Source: Firmicutes bacterium UBA3930 (lineage in GTDB: Bacteria; Bacillota; Clostridia; Caldicoprobacterales; Caldicoprobacteraceae). From it: a stretch of DNA of 64,000 nucleotides. The stretch covers positions 124,001 through 188,000 of the forward strand of contig DGEI01000013.1 in the NCBI GenBank assembly GCA_002385885.1, given 5' to 3'. Position numbers and translations under genes: made by a program. The stretch's first letter is position 1. Each line of letters starts with the position of its first letter. The notes under the pieces were generated by a model. That model searched no databases, was not told where the DNA came from, and saw only the letters and a list, made by a program, of their open reading frames with translations. Of this stretch, positions 27,363-36,577 are shown piece by piece.

Positions 27363-28657
27363 TTTTCAAACCTCACCTTAACGGAATTGGCATGGGCGGT
27401 AAATCCTTCTTTATCAGCAAACTCAATAATGTCTTCACCTATTGCTTTTAATGCCTTCCCGGTATAAAAAAGCACATTTGATCTTTTTATAAAATCATAG
27501 ACGCCCAAAGGTGAAAAGAACCGGGCTGTTCCGCTGGTAGGCAGTGTATGATTTGTCCCTGCCATATAATCGCCTACCGGTTCAGGAGTATATTCACCTA
27601 AAAATATTGAACCGGCATTTTTGATGTCACCCAAAATTTCAAAAGGATTTTGAACTGCAAGTTCCAGATGTTCCGGAGCAAGATCATTTGCAATATCCAC
27701 AGCCTGATTGAGAGAATCCACCGCTATAAGCGCGCCGTTATTTTTCAGGGACTCCTCGATTGTACTTCTTGTAGATAACATTGGGAGCTGCTTTTGTATC
27801 TCCCGGCTTACGCCGGAGATAAGGCCAAAGGAATCCGTCACAAGTATTGACGAAGCCATAGGATCATGCTCGGCTTGGGATAACAGATCAGCCGCAACAA
27901 AAGCAGGGTTTGCGGATGAATCTGCCAGCACCATAATTTCACTGGGTCCGGCTATCAGATCAATATCAACATATCCGTATACTTCCTTTTTCGCTAATGT
28001 AACATATACATTTCCAGGCCCGACTATTTTGTCTGCTTTAGGTATGGTTGATGTTCCAAAAGCCAACGCAGCTATAGCCTGAGCCCCGCCAACCTTGAAT
28101 ATTTTTTTGCATCCGGCTTCACATGCAGCTACCAGGGTATAAGGATTAATCTTTTTATTTTTGTCAGGCGGACTTAGTAAAATAATATCCGGAACACCGG
28201 CCACCCGGGCCGGAACAATGTTCATAAGCACCGAAGACGGATAGGCAGCCCTGCCCCCGGGAGCATAAACTCCCACCCGTTCTATGGGAAGCACCCGTTG
28301 GCCTAGTATTACACCGTTGTCTTCATAAATCATCCATGAATTTTCCAACTGCCTGCTGTGGAATCTCCAGATCATGTCCCTGGCTTTTCTGATTATATCT
28401 ATATAGCGTGCTTCCACTGTTTCATAGGCTTCCTGTATTTCATTCCGGCTGACAACCATATCCTCTGCACTGTCATATAATACTCCGTCAAATCTGGCGG
28501 TAAACTCAATCAACGCCCGGTCGCCATTTTTCCTGACACTGTCCAGCACTTCACTGACCACGTGTTTTTCTTCTTCCAGTGTAAGCTGAGAACGCCGGTT
28601 TAGTTTACCTGTTATCCAGTTAATATCTTTTCCCCGCCCATCAATGACATTGATCAT
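27359..28657 (-). CDS. hisD: Histidinol dehydrogenase
   Basis: Zn-dependent, NAD-linked four-electron oxidation of histidinol to histidine (last two steps). The 432 aa protein has PGGRAAYPSSVLMNIVPA, KIVGPGNVYVTLAK, the signature IAGPSEIMVLAD, Zn-ligand region SQAEHDPMA and APEHLEL. Its start overlaps the hisG stop by 4 nt. Confidence 0.97.
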   Translation of the reverse strand: MINVIDGRGKDINWITGKLNRRSQLTLEEEKHVVSEVLDSVRKNGDRALIEFTARFDGVLYDSAEDMVVSRNEIQEAYETVEARYIDIIRKARDMIWRFHSRQLENSWMIYEDNGVILGQRVLPIERVGVYAPGGRAAYPSSVLMNIVPARVAGVPDIILLSPPDKNKKINPYTLVAACEAGCKKIFKVGGAQAIAALAFGTSTIPKADKIVGPGNVYVTLAKKEVYGYVDIDLIAGPSEIMVLADSSANPAFVAADLLSQAEHDPMASSILVTDSFGLISGVSREIQKQLPMLSTRSTIEESLKNNGALIAVDSLNQAVDIANDLAPEHLELAVQNPFEILGDIKNAGSIFLGEYTPEPVGDYMAGTNHTLPTSGTARFFSPLGVYDFIKRSNVLFYTGKALKAIGEDIIEFADKEGFTAHANSVKVRFEK

Positions 28658-29337
28658 GTTTTCTTCTCCTCCAACATCCTTTGAATATTGTTAATTAAAC
28701 TCCTGATTTCAGTGTTTTTTGTTTTTAAGCTTATGCGGTTAACCACCAATCTTGCGCTTATAGGGCAAATCTCATCCAGGACCACCAATCCGTTCTCCTT
28801 CAAAGTCCTGCCGCTCTCCACAATATCAATAATGACGTCTGACAAACCGGTTAACGGCCCCAGCTCTACCGAACCGTTCAGTTTGATAATCTCCACTGTC
28901 TTGTCCTGGCTGGAAAAATAGCTTTTTGCGATATTAGGGTATTTTGTGGCAACCCGGGTATAGGCACGGGTAATCCATGTATCTCTTTTTTCGGGGAAAC
29001 CGGCTACCACAATCCTGCACCTGCCGTACTTTAAGTCCAGCATCTCGTAAAGGGATCTTCCTTCCTCCATCAGTACATCCTTCCCCACTATTCCCGCATC
29101 TGCTATCCCGTATTCAACGTATGTCGGAACATCGCTTGGCTTAACCAACACCAGCCTGACCTGTTCATCAGGAGTATAGAATATAAGTTTCCTTGACGGC
29201 TGTTCAAGTTCTGAACAATCCAGTCCGGCATCTGTTAACAGTCTTACCGATTCATCAAATAACCGCCCCTTTGAAAGCGCAATAGTTATCAAGGGTATAT
29301 CTCCTTCCCAACCTGTTTTATCACAAATCTCACTCAA
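28654..29337 (-). CDS. hisG: ATP phosphoribosyltransferase, short form
   Basis: Catalytic subunit of the first histidine step. At 227 aa it is the short form, which lacks the C-terminal regulatory domain and needs HisZ as partner. Seen: IALSKGRLFDE, DVPTYVEYGIADAGIVGKD, and LNGSVELGPLTGLSDVIIDI as the PRPP-binding signature. hisZ lies directly upstream with a 4 nt overlap, as expected for an octameric HisG-HisZ enzyme under histidine feedback control. Confidence 0.97.
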   Translation of the reverse strand: MSEICDKTGWEGDIPLITIALSKGRLFDESVRLLTDAGLDCSELEQPSRKLIFYTPDEQVRLVLVKPSDVPTYVEYGIADAGIVGKDVLMEEGRSLYEMLDLKYGRCRIVVAGFPEKRDTWITRAYTRVATKYPNIAKSYFSSQDKTVEIIKLNGSVELGPLTGLSDVIIDIVESGRTLKENGLVVLDEICPISARLVVNRISLKTKNTEIRSLINNIQRMLEEKKT

Positions 29338-30545
29338 TCCACATTATACTTTTTTATACCGGATCCGCTTATATTTATTATTTGAGTTATCCCTTTCTGC
29401 CTGGCATATGTCATGGGTTCTACAGCCGACTTCAGCGGGAGAAACATTTCAACCCTTTTTCCCTCATTCTTCAGCTGCTGCAAAACCCTGTATGCCTTTC
29501 CCCTGTCCTCTTCCGTAAATGTCAATAAAACATCAATCCGGGGAATCTCCTCCAGGCAGCCCTGCTGTTCCATGGCGATGAGCAAACGCTTAATACCAAC
29601 AGCAAAACCCGTAGCAGGCAAATCGCATCCATATTCGGAAACAAGCATGTCATACCGTCCTCCACCGCATATGGGATAACCCAAATCCCTTGTAAGCCCC
29701 CTGAATATGATACCTGTATAAAAATCAAAACTTTGAACCATGCCCAGATCAAAGCTGATATAGTTCTGAAAACCGTAGCCCTTTAATATACGGTAAACTT
29801 GTTGTATGTTCTCTACAGCTGCCCTGGCTTCGGCATTGCGGGATATTTCCATGGCTTCATTTAGTACGCTGCTGTCACCATAAAGCTGCGGCAGTTTGTA
29901 TAACAGATTCCTTACATCTTCGGATATTGGCAGTTCTTTTAGCAGCCTCTCCAGGGAGAGCATATCCTTTTGATCTATTAGCCGGTGAACTTCTTCGGTG
30001 TTCTCGTCTGACAAAACTGCTTCCTTAATAATTGCCTTGAAAAATTCCACCTGCCCTATGTCAATTTGAAACTCTTTTAAGCCCAGATTTAAGAACATCT
30101 GAATAGCCATGGCAATAACTTCCGCATCGGCCTCTGCACTGTCAACACCAAGAAGCTCTATTCCGGCCTGTGCTACTTCTCTTTGCTTGCATATCTGGAT
30201 CTCGCCATATTGATATACATTGCCAAGGTATGATAACCGGATCGGCAAAGCACAATCCTTCAGTTTTGTTCCAACCATCCTTGCTATAGGCATGGTTATG
30301 TCCGGCCGCAATACCAGGATCCTGCCCTCCGGGTCGATAAGTTTAAACATGTTTTCCTGGTCTATAGAAGTCTTTATCCCCGCAAACACATCAAAATATT
30401 CCAGTATGGGGGTTTCAACTTCATCGTACCCGCTTAAAAAGAAGAAATTCCTGATCTTTTCTTCTACCTTCCGTTTGTTGTAACACTCATCGGGTAAGTA
30501 GTCCTGCACGCCTCCCGGTAAATGTACCTTTAATTTTCCAATCAT
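29334..30545 (-). CDS. hisZ: ATP phosphoribosyltransferase regulatory subunit
   Basis: Class II aminoacyl-tRNA-synthetase-like (HisRS paralogue) protein of 403 aa that activates and regulates short-form HisG. It has GGVQDYLPDECYNKRKVEEK at the start, LRPDITMPIAR and GGRYDMLVSEYG. It lacks the catalytic context of a true HisRS, and the adjacent short hisG settles the assignment. First gene of the operon, with ribosome-binding site GGAGGT and a strong promoter 70 bp upstream. Confidence 0.96.
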   Translation of the reverse strand: MIGKLKVHLPGGVQDYLPDECYNKRKVEEKIRNFFFLSGYDEVETPILEYFDVFAGIKTSIDQENMFKLIDPEGRILVLRPDITMPIARMVGTKLKDCALPIRLSYLGNVYQYGEIQICKQREVAQAGIELLGVDSAEADAEVIAMAIQMFLNLGLKEFQIDIGQVEFFKAIIKEAVLSDENTEEVHRLIDQKDMLSLERLLKELPISEDVRNLLYKLPQLYGDSSVLNEAMEISRNAEARAAVENIQQVYRILKGYGFQNYISFDLGMVQSFDFYTGIIFRGLTRDLGYPICGGGRYDMLVSEYGCDLPATGFAVGIKRLLIAMEQQGCLEEIPRIDVLLTFTEEDRGKAYRVLQQLKNEGKRVEMFLPLKSAVEPMTYARQKGITQIINISGSGIKKYNVD

Positions 30546-30612
30546 TTACAACCTCCGGTTTGCAGGTTTATCGCTTTATCTTGTTAAAGCAACGCAGTGT
30601 TAAATTACGTTT

Positions 30613-30641
30613 ATTATATTATATATAATATTCCAAGTCAA
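30613..30641 (-). promoter_or_regulatory. Promoter of the his operon
   Basis: Minus-strand TTGACT (30636-30641), 17 bp, TATAAT (30613-30618), giving a leader of about 60 nt before hisZ. The leader is too short for a T-box; it holds only a small hairpin (GCTTTA/TAAAGC). Confidence 0.8.
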
Positions 30642-30755
30642 TCGTTGTTTTCTAATTTTATCCTGTTTTTCTCTGATTGTTATTTGAAAAAGCAAATTCC
30701 ACCCCTGAAATGAACAACCCGGGAGTCGCATTTTCAAAATGTATATGAAGTTGTG

Positions 30756-30799
30756 TTGACGGAATCAATTATTGACTGTAGAATACACATTAGTATAAC
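30756..30799 (+). promoter_or_regulatory. Overlapping promoters of hisK
   Basis: Two SigA-like candidates: TTGACG (30756-30761)-17 bp-TAGAAT (30779-30784), and TTGACT (30772-30777)-16 bp-TATAAC (30794-30799). Both point to the PHP phosphatase gene, divergent from the his operon. Confidence 0.6.
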
Positions 30800-30821
30800 T
30801 AGTTGAAGGCAGGGATAACAG

Positions 30822-31628
30822 TTGTTTGATTACCATGTTCATACTTCCTATTCACCTGATAGCCAAATGTTAATGGAAACAGCATGCAGCCGCGCTGTAG
30901 AACTTGGCTTAAAAGAAATTGCCATTACCGATCATATCGATATTGATTGGCCCGATTCGGCCTTTCCGGCGCTTGATGCGAGAACCCTTGATCAATATTT
31001 TGAAGATTTAACTATATTGCAGGAGAAATTTAAGGGTTGCCTGTCTGTCAAAAAAGGAATTGAAATAGGCCTCCAACCCCATGTTTTGGGAGAATGCTCC
31101 GATATTATCCAAGCCTACCCCTTTGATTTCGTAATAGCTTCTGTCCACCTGGTTAACGGCGTTGATCCCTATCTGGGCGAATACTATGCTGACAAAACCA
31201 AAGAAGAATCCTATCAATTATACTACCGGGAAGTATTGTCCCTTATTAAGTCATACGACGAGTTTGATGTATTAGGACATCTTGATTATATAAAACGCTA
31301 TTCTCCCTTCCCGGCAGATGATAAGGATCATCTGATATGCAGCCAGTTGACAGACGATATAATCATCACTCTTATCAAAAAGGGAAAAGGGCTTGAAATC
31401 AACACATCCGGCTATCGTCATGAATCAAAAACCCCTATGCCCCATTTGGATATAATCAACCGCTACAGGCAGTTCGGCGGGAAGATCATAACCCTTGGTT
31501 CTGACGCCCATAGGCCGGAACACATTGCCCTCGGATTTGACAATGTTCTTAAAGAAATAAAGAAATCAGGTTTTTCTTACCTGACTTCATTTACCGGTAG
31601 AATACCGGAATATGTACCCATTCCATAG
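30822..31628 (+). CDS. hisK: Histidinol-phosphatase, PHP family (HisK/HisJ type)
   Basis: A 268 aa PHP-domain phosphoesterase that should remove phosphate from histidinol phosphate, the step missing from the divergent his operon. All PHP metal motifs are present: DYHVHTSYSPDS at the N terminus, ITDHIDIDW, ASVHLVNG, LGHLDYIKRY and the C-terminal GSDAHRPEHI. The start is TTG at 30822. The function is inferred from the family plus location; PHP proteins can also act on other phosphates. Confidence 0.88.
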   Translation: MFDYHVHTSYSPDSQMLMETACSRAVELGLKEIAITDHIDIDWPDSAFPALDARTLDQYFEDLTILQEKFKGCLSVKKGIEIGLQPHVLGECSDIIQAYPFDFVIASVHLVNGVDPYLGEYYADKTKEESYQLYYREVLSLIKSYDEFDVLGHLDYIKRYSPFPADDKDHLICSQLTDDIIITLIKKGKGLEINTSGYRHESKTPMPHLDIINRYRQFGGKIITLGSDAHRPEHIALGFDNVLKEIKKSGFSYLTSFTGRIPEYVPIP

Positions 31629-31642
31629 CATAATCATCAATA

Positions 31643-32800
31643 TCAGTAATCTTCTATAATATATGGCACAACAGGGTTAAAGACTTCATGAAGAATATAC
31701 ATGGCGCTGTCGTCACAGCATTCGAGCTTTCCGTGTCTTCGCGCCTGAGCCGGCGTTATGTAACCCCATAACAACTGGGCTAGAGTAGTTATGGGCACAA
31801 TAACCTGAGGCTGGTTATCCGAAGAGGATACTTCAATACTTCCATCAATGCTTTCCAGGCAAAATACCCCGTTATTCCAGGGAAGCACATCGTCCAATAC
31901 TTTAATATGCAAAACGATATCCTGCCCAGCTTTTAGTCCCGCTAAAGCATGTCTGACATCTACTATCCTTCCCATTACATAAGCCTGCTTATATATTAGC
32001 CCCCGGGAGTCATGCATATCAATGTATGTAATGTCATCTGCCGGTGCAGTCCAAACAATGACATCACATTGGGAATAATGGCTGGCAATAAGCTTTAAAA
32101 GTGTATCCTTTGCCCTGGGGGAATTATATATAAGTTCACGTACCCTCAACTCACGGTTTGATATGGTAAAAAGCGCATAACCCGCAGCTTTACCCGCATC
32201 ATATACTATGTAACCGCTGCCTGACTCGATGTATAGATCACCCAGCACTCTTTTCCAGTCCTCTTCTTTCCTTATCACATAACCATGATAATGCCTCATG
32301 AATTCCCGGTAGCATTCATTTAAAACATCAATTTTATCGAAAGATACAGGGATTATCTCTCCGGAAATCCGCCCGGGACTGCTGAACAATTCATTGCTTC
32401 CCTTGTACATTAAATGTTCGCAGCATATCTCCCATCCGTATTTCCTGTAAAAATCATAACGAAAGGGCAGCAGTATTGATACCCACTCCTGCCGGCCGCG
32501 CATAAGCTCGAGAGAATGCCGGATTAAAGCCGCGGCATCGCCTCTGCCCCGGTATTCAGGCCACGTTGACATTCCTACCAGGTAGGATGTGTCCATCTGC
32601 CTGCCCCTCAGCATTATTGTATATGGCAGAAGCTGCAGTGCAGAACTGATTTTGTCTCCGTCATAATAAGCTAATGCATATTCACTTTTGTACCTGTTTT
32701 CAAAAAACCACTCGACAAATTCAGGTGAATCGTCAAAACAATACTGCCATAACTCTTTTATCTGCGATATATCTTTATCGTGAGGAATTCTGATATGCAT
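31643..32800 (-). CDS. GNAT family N-acetyltransferase (Eis-like layout)
   Basis: A 385 aa protein with an N-terminal GNAT domain (IRIPHDKDISQIKELW; acetyl-CoA loop region STWPEYRGRGDAAALIRHSL near residues 78-97). A second GNAT-like part follows, and the C-terminal region (about 285-385) resembles the sterol-carrier-like domain of Eis proteins. Substrate unknown; Eis relatives acetylate lysines or aminoglycosides. It starts 2 nt after the DUF2156 gene and is clearly in the same operon, downstream of its promoter. No resistance role can be asserted from sequence. Confidence 0.85.
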   Translation of the reverse strand: MHIRIPHDKDISQIKELWQYCFDDSPEFVEWFFENRYKSEYALAYYDGDKISSALQLLPYTIMLRGRQMDTSYLVGMSTWPEYRGRGDAAALIRHSLELMRGRQEWVSILLPFRYDFYRKYGWEICCEHLMYKGSNELFSSPGRISGEIIPVSFDKIDVLNECYREFMRHYHGYVIRKEEDWKRVLGDLYIESGSGYIVYDAGKAAGYALFTISNRELRVRELIYNSPRAKDTLLKLIASHYSQCDVIVWTAPADDITYIDMHDSRGLIYKQAYVMGRIVDVRHALAGLKAGQDIVLHIKVLDDVLPWNNGVFCLESIDGSIEVSSSDNQPQVIVPITTLAQLLWGYITPAQARRHGKLECCDDSAMYILHEVFNPVVPYIIEDY

Positions 32801-32802
32801 AA

Positions 32803-33702
32803 CTACTCCTTTGCCAGATATGCTGTATATTTTTCCACCATCTTTATAGGATGGTAGGATCTCTTTGCCTTGCGGAGGCCCGGTATTCCCATATCTTCTT
32901 CCCTGTTTATGTACGGGATATCCTTCCAGCAGTTTGCGGCAAACTGTTGGTTGATCATGGCGTAAGAACCATGATATTCAGTATTTGCCTTTTCAAAATG
33001 TATAACAACCATTTCAGGGTTCAGCAGATCGCCGATGGAAAAGGCCTGAATCTTACCGTCAATTCTAAGCGCGCCGCCTTTAAGGCCCAGCTGGTCAAAG
33101 TTGTTCAGAGCCTCCATTATAGCTATCTTTTCGTCCTGCAAGCTTCTATCAGGCTCCTTGCCTTTCAGCCATTCGATTTCAGCCGCAATACATTCTTCAA
33201 TGTTACTGTCATCGATACTCTCATACGTATATTCGTAATTCTTTAGGAACCTGTTTATATGATTTCTTTTCTGATGATATTTCTTTCCTTCCAGGTTTAT
33301 CAGATCATAAGTGCTGTAAACATAATCATCGTTGTTAGGATCCCTCTCATAACGGAAAAAACCGGGCATCGCCTGTTCAATCAGCATACGCATGGGTTCG
33401 GTAACACATTTTATAATAATAGGATACCCCTGTGCTTTATAGTATTCTATCACCTTAATAAACGCCCGATCCAGATTGCCATCATCTCTTCCGAGGGGAG
33501 GGAATATGAAATAAAAACTCTCTCCCAGACGGCCAACAATACATAAATAATCATCAATCACAGAGAACTTAAGATTAAACCCATATCGCCATATGAACAA
33601 ATTGGAAAAACAAAATTCAGAATTGTCATAATACCTCATTGACAAATAATGCTCGATCACAGGTCTATCGCTTAATTCAATTTCTTTAAAATCCACTAAC
33701 AC
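32803..33702 (-). CDS. DUF2156 domain protein (LPG-synthase C-terminal-like acyltransferase fold)
   Basis: A 299 aa soluble protein resembling the C-terminal domain of phosphatidylglycerol lysyltransferases (tandem GNAT fold). Visible features are SNLFIWRYGF, KKYHQKRNHINRFLKNY-like sequence (GKKYHQKRNHINRFLKNYEY, where basic residues contact tRNA or phosphate in relatives) and AYAMINQQFA-like sequence (SYAMINQQFAANCW). It has no membrane domain, so it is not a full MprF. The start is taken at GTG 33702, 8 nt after AAGGGG; TTG 33705 is possible. Together with the GNAT gene it may modify amino acids or peptides, but the substrate is unknown. Confidence 0.8.
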   Translation of the reverse strand: MLVDFKEIELSDRPVIEHYLSMRYYDNSEFCFSNLFIWRYGFNLKFSVIDDYLCIVGRLGESFYFIFPPLGRDDGNLDRAFIKVIEYYKAQGYPIIIKCVTEPMRMLIEQAMPGFFRYERDPNNDDYVYSTYDLINLEGKKYHQKRNHINRFLKNYEYTYESIDDSNIEECIAAEIEWLKGKEPDRSLQDEKIAIMEALNNFDQLGLKGGALRIDGKIQAFSIGDLLNPEMVVIHFEKANTEYHGSYAMINQQFAANCWKDIPYINREEDMGIPGLRKAKRSYHPIKMVEKYTAYLAKE

Positions 33703-33727
33703 CAAAGCTACCCCTTTCCTATACTAT

Positions 33728-33755
33728 ATTATATAATACAAACATTAAATGTCAA
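33728..33755 (-). promoter_or_regulatory. Promoter of the DUF2156-GNAT operon
   Basis: Minus-strand TTGACA (33750-33755), 16 bp, TATAAT (33728-33733), about 25 bp upstream of the start. The 33706-33902 gap otherwise shows no clear terminator for cphA. Confidence 0.8.
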
Positions 33756-33902
33756 AACACCATAATTGTAGTTTCTTTCCATCAAATGCCTTATGTAAAG
33801 ATTTTTAATGTTTTTATGAAAGGGGTAACAAATTGCTGATATTAACGGCTTTTTTTTCAAACAATCACGAATAAGCAATTTTTCATTGAACCGTTGTGCT
33901 TA

Positions 33903-36572
33903 TCATATTTCTGTTGCTCCCAGGATTATATCTTCACCCTCCACGGTTTTATAGCGCTGAATTTTTTGTTCAAAAGCTGACAGCGTATCTTTTATGGCGC
34001 CAACTACCGGTTCAAATCTTTCATAAAATATGATAATCAGGTCTCCTGCTTTTGCCTTCTTTATTGCTGTCTTCAGTGCCTGTACCTCTGAAAGAATTAT
34101 TTGTATATTTTTGGAGTCCATACCCGCAGATAAAGCACCTTCTTTAAGCAGGTCCGCCACTTCACCTTTGCGCCGGCCTCTTAGATCTGCATCTTCCTTT
34201 ATAAAAATATAATCAAATGACTTCCCTGACAGATAACCTATCCGTTTTATTGTATTGTTATCCCTGTCACCCGGTACACCTATAATTCCAATAATCCGCG
34301 ATGCACCCATCTTTTTTACCGCATCGACGGTATATCTGTATCCCGTTATGTTGTGGGCATAATCCACCACAACCCTGAAAGCCCCAATATTAAACAGGTT
34401 AAATCTTCCGGGATTCTGTAATTCGTCTGTATAAAAAGAACTTAAGGCGTTCTGAATTGTATCAACGGGAATTTTCATGGCGTAAGCTGCGCTTACGGCA
34501 GCCAGGCTGTTCTCTATATTATAAACCAGCTTTCCGTCATAAGTAGCGGGTATCCTGGATATATGCAGAACCTGCAAAAACCCATCTCCTGTGGCTATAG
34601 TTATGTATTGGTCTTTTAGGAATACTGCAATTCCGCCTTCGGCTAGGTGTTTATGTATTATCAGGTTATCCTCCTGCTTTGAAAAATATATTATATTGCT
34701 CCGGACCCTTTTGGCAGCCTGCACCACCATAGGATCATCGGCATTCAATACTACATATCCATTTGTTTTTACAGCTTCAATAACAAGGGATTTTACATAC
34801 AGCAGGTCATCCAGGGTGTAAACCCCATCTATTCCGAGATGATCTTCTGTAACGTTTGTTAATACGCTGATATCGCTCAGATCATAACCCAAACCCGATC
34901 GGATGATACCGCCGCGGGCAGTTTCCAGCACTGCCACCTCGACATTTTTATCGGTTAACACAACTTTTGCACTGGCAGGCCCTGTAGTGTCCCCTTTCAT
35001 AACGCAGCGATCATTAATGAATACTCCTCCTGTTGTAGTCATTCCTACATTATAACCATAGACCCTCAAAATATGTGCTATCATCCGGACAGTTGTAGTT
35101 TTTCCGTTTGTTCCTGTGACGGATATAACAGGAATTGAGTGCCTGCTTCCTGATGGAAAAAGCATATCAATTATGTTCTTCGCTACATTCCTCTGTTTGC
35201 CTTTTGAAGGATACAAATGCATTCGAATACCCGGAGCTGCGTTTACTTCAATTACTGCGCCATGTCCTTCTGTAATAGGTTTTGAAATATCGGGACAGGC
35301 AATGTCTACACCTGCTATATCCAGGCCTATTATTTGAGCGGCTCTGACAGCTATTTCGCAATTTACGGGGTGTACCCTGTCGGTACGGTCAAACGCTATA
35401 CCTCCCGAGCTTATATTGCCGTTTGATTTCAGGAAAACCCTCTCTCCCGGTGTGGGAATACTACTCAGGTTATAACCCTGCTTTCTTAGCAAAGCAATGG
35501 ATATCTCATCGATCTTTATCTTTGTAAGGGCCTTCTCATGGCCTTCCCCCCGCAGTTCGTCCATATTAGTCAGTTCAACAAGCTGCCCTATCGTGTGCTC
35601 ACCGTCTCCAATAACATGAGCAGGAATTCTTTGTGATACAGCCACCACTCTGTCACCGACTACCAATACCCGGTAATCGTTACCCTGGATATACTTTTCC
35701 ACAATTATGTTCTCATCAATTTTCCTGGCAATCTCAAATGCTTCAGCTACCTCCTGCGGGCTTGTAAGGGCCAGGGACACTCCTTTTCCCTGATTGCCTC
35801 TTTCAGGTTTTACCACTACAGGATATCCCAATTCTTCTGCAATTTCCAGGGCATCATGGAGTACTGTACAGACACTGCCCGGCGGCACGGGAATCCCCAC
35901 ATCCCTTAATATCTCTTTGGTAGTGCTTTTGTCGCATGCTATATCAACCGAAATACAACTGGTGTTGTCTGTAATGGTAGCTTCTATTCTTTTCTGGTAT
36001 TTTCCATATCCCAGCTGCAGTATGCTTCCGTCGCCAATTCTGATTATTGGAATCCCTCTTTCAAATGCAGCGTCCATTATTGCCTTACTGCTTGGCCCCA
36101 ATTCACTTTTCATCGCCCTCTTTTTTATTTCATCAAGATGAGTTTTAATTCCAACATTTTTTCCGTTACACAGGGATTCTATCAGATGGACCGTATATTT
36201 GCCGATTTCCAGGCCAGCTGATTCATTTATGTATTCATAAATTATTTCATATCGGTTTGAATTTTCAATCTGTCGTGCCTTTCCAAAACTAACATCATAG
36301 CCCAGCATGTTCTGTATTTCCAATGCACAGTGTTCTATAACATGTGCCAAATATGTCCCCTCACGAAGCCTCATGACAAATCCGCCCGGTTTGCCGATAG
36401 AACAGTGATGTTCTCTTAATCCCGGAAGTATTTTCAGCAGATTATCATTGAAACACCTAATATTCTTTGTAGGAGTGTCAGACCATTCTTCCAAATCAAC
36501 AATCAGCTTAATAACTTTTTTGTGGCTGTAAATACTTCTGCCTTTGAATGCCTTTAGCTCACAAATTTTCAA
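33903..36572 (-). CDS. cphA: Cyanophycin synthetase
   Basis: Non-ribosomal ATP-dependent polymerase that makes multi-L-arginyl-poly-L-aspartate, a nitrogen and carbon reserve. At 889 aa it has the full CphA1 layout: an N-terminal domain, an ATP-grasp domain (about 220-480, with KPERGNQGKGVSLAL and EVNAAPGIRMH) and a Mur-ligase-like domain with P-loop GTNGKTTTVRM (about 487-497), DTTGPASAK and VDYAHNITGY. Start TTG at 36572 with GGGAGG upstream; no ATG fits. It follows cphB by 5 nt. Whether the polymer is Asp-Arg or a variant cannot be told. Confidence 0.95.
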   Translation of the reverse strand: MKICELKAFKGRSIYSHKKVIKLIVDLEEWSDTPTKNIRCFNDNLLKILPGLREHHCSIGKPGGFVMRLREGTYLAHVIEHCALEIQNMLGYDVSFGKARQIENSNRYEIIYEYINESAGLEIGKYTVHLIESLCNGKNVGIKTHLDEIKKRAMKSELGPSSKAIMDAAFERGIPIIRIGDGSILQLGYGKYQKRIEATITDNTSCISVDIACDKSTTKEILRDVGIPVPPGSVCTVLHDALEIAEELGYPVVVKPERGNQGKGVSLALTSPQEVAEAFEIARKIDENIIVEKYIQGNDYRVLVVGDRVVAVSQRIPAHVIGDGEHTIGQLVELTNMDELRGEGHEKALTKIKIDEISIALLRKQGYNLSSIPTPGERVFLKSNGNISSGGIAFDRTDRVHPVNCEIAVRAAQIIGLDIAGVDIACPDISKPITEGHGAVIEVNAAPGIRMHLYPSKGKQRNVAKNIIDMLFPSGSRHSIPVISVTGTNGKTTTVRMIAHILRVYGYNVGMTTTGGVFINDRCVMKGDTTGPASAKVVLTDKNVEVAVLETARGGIIRSGLGYDLSDISVLTNVTEDHLGIDGVYTLDDLLYVKSLVIEAVKTNGYVVLNADDPMVVQAAKRVRSNIIYFSKQEDNLIIHKHLAEGGIAVFLKDQYITIATGDGFLQVLHISRIPATYDGKLVYNIENSLAAVSAAYAMKIPVDTIQNALSSFYTDELQNPGRFNLFNIGAFRVVVDYAHNITGYRYTVDAVKKMGASRIIGIIGVPGDRDNNTIKRIGYLSGKSFDYIFIKEDADLRGRRKGEVADLLKEGALSAGMDSKNIQIILSEVQALKTAIKKAKAGDLIIIFYERFEPVVGAIKDTLSAFEQKIQRYKTVEGEDIILGATEI

Positions 36573-36577
36573 GCCAT

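Noticed and set aside
30546..30605. T-box or histidine attenuator in front of hisZ
   Set aside because: The leader from the predicted start site is only about 60 nt and shows no specifier loop or terminator/antiterminator pair.
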